The notes under the pieces: generated by a model
Databases searched by the model: none
Told to the model about the DNA's origin: nothing
The model's input: only the letters and a program-made list of their open reading frames with translations
NCBI RefSeq assembly: GCF_020616555.1
Contig: NZ_CP085173.1
Location: 5,038,001 to 5,102,000 of the forward strand
DNA from: Streptomyces longhuiensis
Lineage (GTDB): Bacteria > Actinomycetota > Actinomycetes > Streptomycetales > Streptomycetaceae
DNA: 64,000 nt
Direction: 5' to 3'
Shown here: positions 25,243-32,715 of the stretch, piece after piece
Layout: each line of letters opens with the position of its first letter
Position numbering within the stretch: position 1 is the first letter of the stretch
Made by a program: the position numbers and the translations under genes

Positions 25243-26766
25243 ATGACAGCACTCGAGCTCGGCAGCCCCGAACGCCTTGTGGGCGTGGTGGGCACCGGCA
25301 CCATGGGCCAGGGCATCGCCCAGGTCGCCCTGACCGCCGGCCACCCCGTCCGGCTCTACGACGCCGTGCCGGGACGCGCCCGGGAGGCCGCGGACGCCAT
25401 CGCCGCGCGCCTGGACCGCCTGGTCGACAAGGGCAGGCTCGACGCGGCCGATCGCGACGCGGCCCGCGCGCGTCTGAGCCCCGCAGAGTCCCTCGATGAG
25501 TTCGCGGGGGCGGCGCTCGTCGTCGAGGCCGTACTGGAGCGGCTCGACGTGAAACAGCGGCTGTTCACGGACCTGGAGGAGATCGTCGGGGACGACTGTC
25601 TGCTCGCGACCAACACCTCGTCCCTGTCCGTCACGGCCGTCGGCGGCGCGCTGCGCCTGCCGGGCCGCCTCGTCGGCCTGCACTTCTTCAACCCCGCGCC
25701 CCTGATGCCGCTGGTCGAGGTGGTCTCCGGCGCGGCGACCGACGTCACGGCGGCCACGCGCGCGTACGAGACGGCCCGCGCCTGGGGCAAGACGCCCGTT
25801 GTGTGCGCCGACACCCCCGGATTCATCGTCAACCGCATCGCGCGCCCCTTCTACGCCGAAGCGTTCGCGGTCTACGAGGAGCAGGGTGCCCAGCCCGCCA
25901 CCATCGACGCCGTCCTGCGCGAGTGCGGCGGCTTCAAGATGGGCGCCTTCGAACTGACGGACCTCATCGGCCAGGATGTCAACGAGGCGGTCACGCGATC
26001 CGTGTGGGAGGCCTTCTTCCAGGACGTGAAGTTCCGGCCCTCCCTGGCCCAGCGGCGCCTGGTCGAGGCCGGCATGCACGGCCGCAAGACAGGCCGCGGC
26101 TGGTACGCGTACGCGGACGGTGAGGAGCGCCCGGAGCCGCACACCGCGCAGCCCGCCCAGGCGCCCGCCTACGTCGTCGCCGAGGGCGACCTGGGGCCTG
26201 CCGCCGAGCTCCTCACGCTGATCCGTGAGGCGGGCATCCCGGTACGCGAGGAGGACGAGGACAACGGCACGCGCCTGGTCCTTCCCAGCGGTGGCCAGCT
26301 CGCCCTCGCGGACGGCCAGACGTCCGTCGAGTACCGGGACGTCATCTACTTCGATCTCGCGTTCGACTACCGGGCCGCCACCCGTCTCGCTCTCGCGACC
26401 TCTCAGGAAGCGTCCCCGCAGACCCTGCGCGAGGCCACCGGGCTCTTCCAGGCCATCGGCAAGGACGTCAGTGTCATCGGGGACGTGCCCGGCATGATCG
26501 TCGCTCGCACGGTCGCGAGGCTCATCGACCTGGCGCACGACGCCGTCGCCAAGGGAGTGGCCACTCCGGAGGACATCGACACGGCGATGCGCCTGGGCGT
26601 CAACTACCCGCTGGGGCCTGTCGAGTGGAGCAGGAAGCTCGGCAAGAACTGGGCGTACTCCCTCCTCGACGATTTGCACCTGCGCGACCCGTCCGGCCGT
26701 TACGCCCCCTCGCTCGCGCTCTACCGCCACTCGTACGCCTCCGACAAGCGGGAGGGCTCCGCATGA
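25243..26766 (+). CDS. paaH: 3-hydroxyacyl-CoA dehydrogenase (PaaH type)
   Basis: NAD-dependent oxidation of 3-hydroxyadipyl-CoA or a related acyl-CoA in the lower phenylacetate pathway. 507 residues: the Rossmann domain GVVGTGTMGQGIAQVA at about 9-24, HFFNPAPLMPLVEVV with the catalytic His, a first C-terminal domain (DTPGFIVNRIARPFYAEA) and a second, duplicated C-terminal domain (DVPGMIVARTVARLIDLA). The duplicated C-domain is typical of PaaH. The ATG at 25243 has GGGAGG 9 nt before it; the upstream GTG at 25210 has none. It overlaps the TetR gene by ATGA. Confidence 0.92.
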   Translation: MTALELGSPERLVGVVGTGTMGQGIAQVALTAGHPVRLYDAVPGRAREAADAIAARLDRLVDKGRLDAADRDAARARLSPAESLDEFAGAALVVEAVLERLDVKQRLFTDLEEIVGDDCLLATNTSSLSVTAVGGALRLPGRLVGLHFFNPAPLMPLVEVVSGAATDVTAATRAYETARAWGKTPVVCADTPGFIVNRIARPFYAEAFAVYEEQGAQPATIDAVLRECGGFKMGAFELTDLIGQDVNEAVTRSVWEAFFQDVKFRPSLAQRRLVEAGMHGRKTGRGWYAYADGEERPEPHTAQPAQAPAYVVAEGDLGPAAELLTLIREAGIPVREEDEDNGTRLVLPSGGQLALADGQTSVEYRDVIYFDLAFDYRAATRLALATSQEASPQTLREATGLFQAIGKDVSVIGDVPGMIVARTVARLIDLAHDAVAKGVATPEDIDTAMRLGVNYPLGPVEWSRKLGKNWAYSLLDDLHLRDPSGRYAPSLALYRHSYASDKREGSA

Positions 26767-27353
26767 CCACCGCAAGGCGCGACACCTACACGCCCGAGAC
26801 CCTTCTGTCGGTCGCCGTGCAGGTCTTCAACGAGCGTGGCTACGACGGCACTTCGATGGAGCACCTCTCCAAGGCGGCCGGAATCTCCAAGTCGTCGATC
26901 TACCACCACGTCGCAGGCAAGGAGGAGCTGCTGCGCCGCGCCGTCAGCCGCGCGCTCGACGGCCTCTTCGGGATCCTGGGCGAGGAGCACGCGCGCGTGG
27001 GGCGCGCCGTCGAGCGCCTGGAGTACGTCACCCGGCGCATGGTCCAGGTCCTCATATCCGAGCTGCCGTACGTGACCCTGCTGCTGCGCGTGCGCGGGAA
27101 CACCGACACGGAGCGCTGGGCGATGGAGCGGCGCAGGGAGTTCGACCACCAGGTGGCCGAGCTCCTGAAGGCGGCGGCGGCCGACGGTGACGTGCGGGGC
27201 GACATCGAGGTGCGACTCGCGACCCGTCTCGTCTTCGGCATGATCAACTCGATCGTGGAGTGGTACCGGCCGGGCGGCCGGGGCATGGACGACCGCGAAG
27301 TCGCCGACGCCGTCGCGCAGTTGATCTTCGGAGGGCTGCGCAAGGAGGACTGA
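26763..27353 (+). CDS. paaR: TetR-family regulator, probable PaaR
   Basis: 196-residue repressor. The N-terminal HTH shows VAVQVFNERGYDGTSMEHLS followed by KAAGISKSSIYHHVAGKEEL, and the C-terminal helical ligand domain contains YVTRRMVQVLISELPYVTLL. It is translationally coupled to paaH, and paaH is divergent from paaN across a PaaR-core site. The best guess is that it represses paaA-E, paaN and paaH and is released by phenylacetyl-CoA, as for PaaR of Corynebacterium. The ligand and the assignment are inferred. Confidence 0.85.
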   Translation: MTTARRDTYTPETLLSVAVQVFNERGYDGTSMEHLSKAAGISKSSIYHHVAGKEELLRRAVSRALDGLFGILGEEHARVGRAVERLEYVTRRMVQVLISELPYVTLLLRVRGNTDTERWAMERRREFDHQVAELLKAAAADGDVRGDIEVRLATRLVFGMINSIVEWYRPGGRGMDDREVADAVAQLIFGGLRKED

Positions 27354-27367
27354 TGGCCCCGGGCGCG

Positions 27368-27931
27368 TCAGGCGTCCGGCTCCAGGTCCTCCTCCTCGAA
27401 CACCAGCAGCGTCCGCGTGCTCAGCACCTCCGGCATGGCCTGGAGCTTGGTGAGCACCAGTTCCCGCAGCGACCTGTTGTCCTGCGTGTGCACCATCAGG
27501 AGCACATCGAAATCACCGCTGACCAGCGCGATGTGCGAGGCCTCCGGGAGCCGGCGCAGCTGCTCGCGCACGGTGCGCCAGGAATTCTGGACGATCTTGA
27601 GCGTGATGTACGCGGAGGCGCCCTGCCCGGCCCGCTCGTGGTTGACGCGGGCGCCGAAGCCGCGGATGACGCCGTCGTCGATGAGCCGGTTGATGCGCGC
27701 GTATGCGTTGGCCCGTGACACATGGACGCGCTCGGCGACGGAGCGTATCGAGGCGCGGCCGTCCATCTGGAGCATCTGCAGGATGTCGCGGTCGATGGCG
27801 TCCAGCGGGCGCGGCTGGTACTCGGGGCGGCCTTGGGGCGGCCGGGGCGGGGCGTCCGGACGTCCGCCGGGGCCGCTGTCGGGCGCTCGGGGCGAGGACT
27901 CGGGGCGGTCGCCTCCCGGGCCGTCGGCCAT
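27368..27931 (-). CDS. bkdR: Lrp/AsnC-family regulator (BkdR-like)
   Basis: About 187 residues from MADGPGGD. A disordered Pro/Gly-rich leader precedes the HTH (IDRDILQMLQMDGRASIRSV, then VSRANAYARINRLIDDGVI) and a RAM ligand-binding domain (ASHIALVSGDFDVLLMVHTQ). Lrp-type regulators divergent from branched-chain 2-oxoacid dehydrogenase operons usually sense branched-chain amino acids, and this one faces bkdA1. Other possible starts are TTG 27946, with GGAGG 9 nt before it, and ATG 27967. The upstream region holds a 10-bp-armed inverted repeat and a PaaR-type site. Confidence 0.88.
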   Translation of the reverse strand: MADGPGGDRPESSPRAPDSGPGGRPDAPPRPPQGRPEYQPRPLDAIDRDILQMLQMDGRASIRSVAERVHVSRANAYARINRLIDDGVIRGFGARVNHERAGQGASAYITLKIVQNSWRTVREQLRRLPEASHIALVSGDFDVLLMVHTQDNRSLRELVLTKLQAMPEVLSTRTLLVFEEEDLEPDA

Positions 27932-27987
27932 TCGTTCAGATGCCAAGTCCCCCCGCCTCCCTACCATGGACGTACTGCGTCCATCCC

Positions 27988-28017
27988 AGGCTGTGGAGAA
28001 CCGTTTGTCCACAGCCT
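27988..28017. promoter_or_regulatory. Inverted repeat in the Lrp/bkdA1 divergent region
   Basis: AGGCTGTGGA and TCCACAGCCT form perfect 10-bp arms around a 10-nt spacer. The right arm overlaps TTGTCCACA (28005-28013), the preferred Streptomyces DnaA box. It may be an Lrp operator or a paired DnaA site. Confidence 0.6.
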
Positions 28018-28047
28018 TGAGGTGCCTGTAGCCAAAATGTGCCGACG

Positions 28048-28061
28048 ACCGAACAATCGGT
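28048..28061. promoter_or_regulatory. PaaR-type operator upstream of bkdA1
   Basis: ACCGAACAATCGGT differs by one central base from the two paa sites and lies 59-72 nt before bkdA1. The 4-bp outer arms ACCG/CGGT are intact, which suggests the paa TetR regulator also acts here. Confidence 0.65.
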
Positions 28062-28119
28062 AGGTGAGGCGCATCACACCGTCGCGTCTCTCAGCCGCTT
28101 CCACCGAGGAGGTGCCGTC

Positions 28120-29256
28120 ATGACGGTCATGGAGCAGCGGGACGCCTACCGGCCCACCCCGCCGCCCGCCTGGCAGCCGCGCACGGATCCCGCGCCGCTG
28201 CTGCCCGACGCCGAGCCGTTCCGGGTTCTCGGCACCGACGCCGCGGCCAAGGCCGACGCCCGGCTTCTGCGCCGGCTGTACGCGGAGGTGGTGCGCGGGC
28301 GCAGGTACAACGCGCAGGCGACCGCCCTGACGAAGCAGGGCCGGCTCGCGGTCTACCCCTCCAGCACCGGCCAGGAGGCCTGCGAGGTCGCGGCCGCCCT
28401 CGTCCTGGAGGAGCGCGACTGGCTCTTCCCCAGCTACCGGGACACCCTCGCCGCCGTCGCCCGCGGCCTCGACCCCGTCCAGGCCCTGACCCTGCTGCGG
28501 GGCGACTGGCACACCGGGTACGACCCGCGCGAGCACCGCGTGGCCCCCCTGTGCACGCCGCTGGCGACCCAGCTCCCGCACGCCGTGGGACTCGCGCACG
28601 CCGCCCGCCTCAAGGGTGACGACGTGGTCGCGCTCGCCATGGTCGGCGACGGAGGCACCAGCGAGGGCGACTTCCACGAGGCGCTGAACTTCGCCGCGGT
28701 GTGGCAGGCCCCGGTCGTCTTCCTCGTCCAGAACAACGGCTTCGCGATCTCCGTACCGCTCGACAAGCAGACCGCCGCCCCGTCCCTGGCCCACAAGGCC
28801 GTCGGTTACGGGATGCCCGGTCGCCTGGTGGACGGCAACGACGCGGCGGCCGTGCACGAGGTCCTCGCCGAAGCCGTGCGCCACGCTCGCGAAGGGGGTG
28901 GCCCGACGCTCGTCGAGGCGATCACCTACCGCATGGAGGCGCACACGAACGCGGACGACGCCACGCGCTACCGCGTCGACGCCGAGGTCGACGCCTGGCG
29001 CGATCACGACCCGATCCTCCTCCTGGAGCGGGAGTTGACGGAGCGCGGACTCCTCGACGAGGAAGGCATACGGGCCGTGCGCGACGACGCCGAGAAGATG
29101 GCCGCCGACCTGCGCGAGCGCATGAACCAGGATCCGGTGCTCGACCCCATGGACCTCTTCCGTGATGTCTACGCCGAGCAGACCACCCAACTGCGCGAGC
29201 AGGCCGCCCAGTTGCGCGCCGAGCTCGACGCCGAGGCGGACGGGACGGACCGATGA
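28120..29256 (+). CDS. bkdA1: Branched-chain 2-oxoacid dehydrogenase E1 alpha subunit, copy 1
   Basis: Thiamine-diphosphate decarboxylase subunit of a 2-oxoacid dehydrogenase complex. 378 residues. The ThDP motif is MVGDGGTSEGDFHEALNFA with NN at LVQNNGFAIS, and the phosphorylation-loop region YRMEAHTNADDATRYR is present. The ATG at 28120 is preceded by GAGGAGG 7 nt upstream. It overlaps the E1 beta gene by ATGA. Substrates are normally the keto acids of Val, Leu and Ile, giving starter acyl-CoAs for branched fatty acids; an operator shared with paa genes suggests aryl-pyruvates might also be used. Confidence 0.92.
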   Translation: MTVMEQRDAYRPTPPPAWQPRTDPAPLLPDAEPFRVLGTDAAAKADARLLRRLYAEVVRGRRYNAQATALTKQGRLAVYPSSTGQEACEVAAALVLEERDWLFPSYRDTLAAVARGLDPVQALTLLRGDWHTGYDPREHRVAPLCTPLATQLPHAVGLAHAARLKGDDVVALAMVGDGGTSEGDFHEALNFAAVWQAPVVFLVQNNGFAISVPLDKQTAAPSLAHKAVGYGMPGRLVDGNDAAAVHEVLAEAVRHAREGGGPTLVEAITYRMEAHTNADDATRYRVDAEVDAWRDHDPILLLERELTERGLLDEEGIRAVRDDAEKMAADLRERMNQDPVLDPMDLFRDVYAEQTTQLREQAAQLRAELDAEADGTDR

Positions 29257-30257
29257 CGACTGTCGCCGCCAAGCCGGTCACCATGGCGCAGGCCTTCGGC
29301 CGCGCCCTGCGCGACGCCATGGCCGCCGACCCCTCCGTGCACGTCCTCGGTGAGGACGTCGGCACACTGGGCGGCGTCTTCAGGGTCACCGACGGACTCG
29401 CCAAGGAGTTCGGCGACGCCCGCTGCACGGACACGCCGCTCGCCGAGGCGGGCATCCTCGGCACCGCGGTCGGCATGGCCATGTACGGCCTGCGGCCCGT
29501 CGTCGAGATGCAGTTCGACGCGTTCGCCTACCCGGGCTTCGAGCAGCTGATCTCGCACGTCGCGAAGATGCGCAACCGCACCAGGGGCGCGATGCCGATG
29601 CCCCTCACCGTGCGCGTACCCTACGGCGGCGGCATCGGCGGTGTGGAGCACCACAGCGACTCCTCCGAGGCCTACTACATGGCCACGCCGGGCCTCCACG
29701 TCGTCACGCCCGCGACCGTCGCCGACGCCTACGGCCTGATGCGCGCCGCGATCGCCTCCGACGACCCCGTCGTCATCCTGGAGCCCAAGCGGCTGTACTG
29801 GTCGAAGGACTCCTGGAACCCCGAGCACCCGACGGACGTGGAACCCATCGGGCGGGCCGTGGTCCGGCGGCCCGGCAGCAGCGCCACCCTCATCACGTAC
29901 GGGCCGTCGGTGCCGGTCTGCATGGAGGCGGCGGAGGCCGCGCGCGCCGAGGGCTGGGATCTGGAAGTCGTCGATCTGCGCTCCCTGGTGCCGTTCGACG
30001 ACGAGACGGTCAGCGCGTCCGTGCGCCGCACCGGGCGGGCCGTCGTCGTGCACGAGTCGGGCGGTTTCGGCGGGCCCGGCGGCGAGATCGCCGCGCGGGT
30101 CACCGAACGCTGCTTCCACCACCTGGAGGCGCCGGTCCTGCGGGTGGCCGGGTTCGACATCCCGTATCCGCCGCCGATGCTGGAGCGGCACCATCTGCCG
30201 GGGGTCGACCGGATCCTGGACGCGGTCGCACGGCTTCAGTGGGAGGCGGGCAGCTGA
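29253..30257 (+). CDS. bkdB1: 2-oxoacid dehydrogenase E1 beta subunit, copy 1
   Basis: 334 residues pairing with E1 alpha to form the decarboxylase heterotetramer. Conserved blocks are LGEDVGTLGGVFRVTDGL, DTPLAEAGILGTAVGMA, VRVPYGGGIGGVEHHSDS and the C-terminal transketolase-C domain (LEVVDLRSLVPFDDETV). It overlaps bkdA1 by 4 bp and bkdC1 by 1 bp (TGATG), so all three are translated together. Confidence 0.94.
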   Translation: MTTVAAKPVTMAQAFGRALRDAMAADPSVHVLGEDVGTLGGVFRVTDGLAKEFGDARCTDTPLAEAGILGTAVGMAMYGLRPVVEMQFDAFAYPGFEQLISHVAKMRNRTRGAMPMPLTVRVPYGGGIGGVEHHSDSSEAYYMATPGLHVVTPATVADAYGLMRAAIASDDPVVILEPKRLYWSKDSWNPEHPTDVEPIGRAVVRRPGSSATLITYGPSVPVCMEAAEAARAEGWDLEVVDLRSLVPFDDETVSASVRRTGRAVVVHESGGFGGPGGEIAARVTERCFHHLEAPVLRVAGFDIPYPPPMLERHHLPGVDRILDAVARLQWEAGS

Positions 30258-31648
30258 TGGCACAGGTCCTCGAGTTCAAGCTGCCCGACCTCGGCGAAGG
30301 CCTCACCGAGGCGTCGATCGTCACCTGGCTCGTCCAGGTCGGCGACGTCGTGGCGGTGGACCAGCCCGTCGTCGAGGTGGAGACCGCGAAGGCGATGGTC
30401 GAGGTGCCATGCCCCTATGGGGGCGTGGTCACGGCCCGCTTCGGCGAGGAGGGCAGCGAACTCCCCGTCGGCTCCCCTCTCCTGACGGTCGCCGTGGGCA
30501 CACCGGCCGAGGGGGAGGGCGACGACGAGGGATCCGGGAACGTCCTGGTGGGTTACGGCACCGCGGCCGCGCCGGCGCGTCGGCGCCGGGTCTGCCGCCA
30601 GGACGACGTCCCTGCGGCTGCGCCCGCGGCACCCACACGGATTGCCCCTTCCGCCTCCCCCGCACCGGCTCCGGAGGCGACACCGCGGAGCGGACCCGTG
30701 CCGGTCATCTCCCCTCTCGTGCGCAAGCTCGCCCGTGAACACGGTCTCGATCTGCGCGAGTTGCCCGGGTCGGGGCCCGACGGCCTCATCCTGCGGGCCG
30801 ACGTCGAGAGCGCCATGCGGGAGACGGTGCAGGTACGGGCCCACGTGGCCGAAACGGAAGCTGCGGCCCCGACCCAGGCCCCGACCCCGACCCAGGCCCC
30901 CGCCCAGGCCCCCGCCCAGGCCCCCGCCCAGGTTCCGACCCCGTCGGACACGAGCGCGGACGGCATCCGTGTCCCCCTGCGCGGCATCCGAGGCGCCGTG
31001 GCCGACAAGCTCACCCGCAGCCGCCGCGAGATCCCCGACGCGACCTGCTGGGTGGACGCCGACGCCACGGAGTTCATGCACGCGCGCGTGGCCATGAACG
31101 CGGCCGGCGGGGAGAAGATCTCCGTACTCGCCCTGCTCGCCCGCATCTGCACCGCCGCCCTGGCCCGCTACCCGGAACTCAACTCCCGGGTCGACCTGGC
31201 GGCCCGCGAGGTCGTGCAGCTCGACGCCGTGCACCTCGGGTTCGCCGCCCAGACCGAGCGGGGACTCGTCGTCCCCGTCGTGAAGGACGCGCACGTGCGC
31301 GACGCCGAGTCCCTCAGCGCCGAGTTCGCCCGTCTCACGGACGCGGCGCGGGCCGGGCGGCTGACGCCCGGGGAACTCACCGGCGGCACGTTCACGTTGA
31401 ACAACTACGGCGTCTTCGGCGTCGACGGTTCGACGCCGATCATCAACCACCCCGAGGCCGCCATGCTCGGCGTGGGCCGGATCATCCCCAAGCCCTGGGT
31501 CCATCAGGGCGAGTTGGCGGTGCGGCAGGTCGTCCAGCTGTCGCTCACCTTCGACCACCGGGTGTGCGACGGCGGCACGGCGGGTGGCTTCCTGCGCTAC
31601 GTGGCGGACTGCATCGAACAGCCGGCGGTGCTCCTGCGCACCCTGTGA
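30257..31648 (+). CDS. bkdC1: Dihydrolipoyl acyltransferase E2, copy 1
   Basis: 463-residue core of the complex that moves the acyl group from lipoyl-lysine to CoA. One lipoyl domain (about 1-80) has EVETAKAMVEVP; a peripheral subunit-binding domain shows ISPLVRKLAREHGLDLREL; the linker contains APAQ repeats; and the catalytic domain ends with FDHRVCDGGTAGG (the HxxxDG motif). The RRRVCRQ stretch after the lipoyl domain is unusual in having a Cys in the linker. No E3 gene is present nearby. Confidence 0.94.
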   Translation: MAQVLEFKLPDLGEGLTEASIVTWLVQVGDVVAVDQPVVEVETAKAMVEVPCPYGGVVTARFGEEGSELPVGSPLLTVAVGTPAEGEGDDEGSGNVLVGYGTAAAPARRRRVCRQDDVPAAAPAAPTRIAPSASPAPAPEATPRSGPVPVISPLVRKLAREHGLDLRELPGSGPDGLILRADVESAMRETVQVRAHVAETEAAAPTQAPTPTQAPAQAPAQAPAQVPTPSDTSADGIRVPLRGIRGAVADKLTRSRREIPDATCWVDADATEFMHARVAMNAAGGEKISVLALLARICTAALARYPELNSRVDLAAREVVQLDAVHLGFAAQTERGLVVPVVKDAHVRDAESLSAEFARLTDAARAGRLTPGELTGGTFTLNNYGVFGVDGSTPIINHPEAAMLGVGRIIPKPWVHQGELAVRQVVQLSLTFDHRVCDGGTAGGFLRYVADCIEQPAVLLRTL

Positions 31649-31752
31649 GGACGAGCGGCCCGCCCCCGCCCACCCCGATGTGACGTAAATCCTCGCGGGT
31701 GCGGGCCGTTTCCGGGGGTCGCATTGATCCTTCCTGCGCCCATACTCGGGGG

Positions 31753-32715
31753 ATGAACGCTGCTCCCGCGCCGAGCCGCCCCGCCCACGACGCCGTCGTG
31801 CTCGCAGGCGGCGCCGCCAGACGGCTCGGCGGCACGGACAAGCCCGCGGTCCGCGTCGGCGGCAGGCCGCTGCTCGACCGGGTGCTTGCCGCCTGCGCCA
31901 CGGCCGCCACCACGGTCGTCGTCGCCGAACCCAGACCCACCGCGCACCCCGTGCGCTGGACCCGCGAGGACCCGCCGGGCGGTGGGCCGGTGGCCGCGCT
32001 CGACGCCGGCCTGCGCGCCACCACGGCCGACCAGGTCCTCGTCCTCTCCGCCGACCTGCCCTTCCTGAGCGAGCAGACCGTGCAGAGTCTCCTCGACGCC
32101 CTGAACGCGGGAACGGCGGACGGAGTCCTGCTCACCGACGCCGACGGCCGGGACCAGCCGCTCGTCGCGGCCTACCGCAGCGCACCCCTGCGCCATCACC
32201 TCGCCGAACTCGCCGCCGCTCACGACGACGGCCTCTCCGGGCTGCCCCTGCGGCTGCTCGTCGGCCGGCTCGAACTCACCCGCATCACCGACCCCGTCGC
32301 GTCCTTCGACTGCGACACCTGGGACGACATCGCCGCCGCCCGGTCACGTATCAGGGAGCATGGGCACGTGTTGGATGAATGGATCTCCGCAGCCAAGGAC
32401 GAACTGGGCATCGAGCTCGACGTCGACACCGGCGTCCTGCTCGACCTCGCCCGCGACGCCGCGCACGGTGTGGCCAGGCCGGCCGCTCCCCTGACGACGT
32501 TCCTCGTCGGATACGCGGCCGCGAAGGCCGGGGGAGGCCGCGAGGCCGTCGCCGAGGCCTGCGCGAAGGCCGCCGCGCTCGCCGACCGCTGGGCGAAGGA
32601 GGCCGCGGACGAGGAAGCGTCGGCGAGCGGCACGAAGGGCGCCGCATCTGACGCCGCTTCGTCCGACGGTGCCTCACCCGGTGGCTCTGCGGGCGCGCGG
32701 CCGGACGCGGGATGA
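31753..32715 (+). CDS. mobA: MobA-like nucleotidyltransferase fused to DUF6457
   Basis: 320 residues. The N-terminal MobA-type domain (about 1-195) carries VLAGGAARRLGGTDKPAV and the metal-binding LSADLPFLSE; MobA adds GMP to molybdopterin. A second C-terminal domain (about 200-285) reads LDEWISAAKDELGIELDVD and matches DUF6457, a short domain of unknown function, followed by a Ser/Ala-rich tail. It overlaps moeA by ATGA, supporting a role in molybdenum cofactor synthesis. The ATG at 31753 follows CGGGGG. Confidence 0.9.
   Translation: MNAAPAPSRPAHDAVVLAGGAARRLGGTDKPAVRVGGRPLLDRVLAACATAATTVVVAEPRPTAHPVRWTREDPPGGGPVAALDAGLRATTADQVLVLSADLPFLSEQTVQSLLDALNAGTADGVLLTDADGRDQPLVAAYRSAPLRHHLAELAAAHDDGLSGLPLRLLVGRLELTRITDPVASFDCDTWDDIAAARSRIREHGHVLDEWISAAKDELGIELDVDTGVLLDLARDAAHGVARPAAPLTTFLVGYAAAKAGGGREAVAEACAKAAALADRWAKEAADEEASASGTKGAASDAASSDGASPGGSAGARPDAG

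Noticed and set aside
27353..27368. Separate transcription of a small gene between tetR and the Lrp gene
   Set aside because: The gap is 14 bp between convergent stops, too short for a gene.
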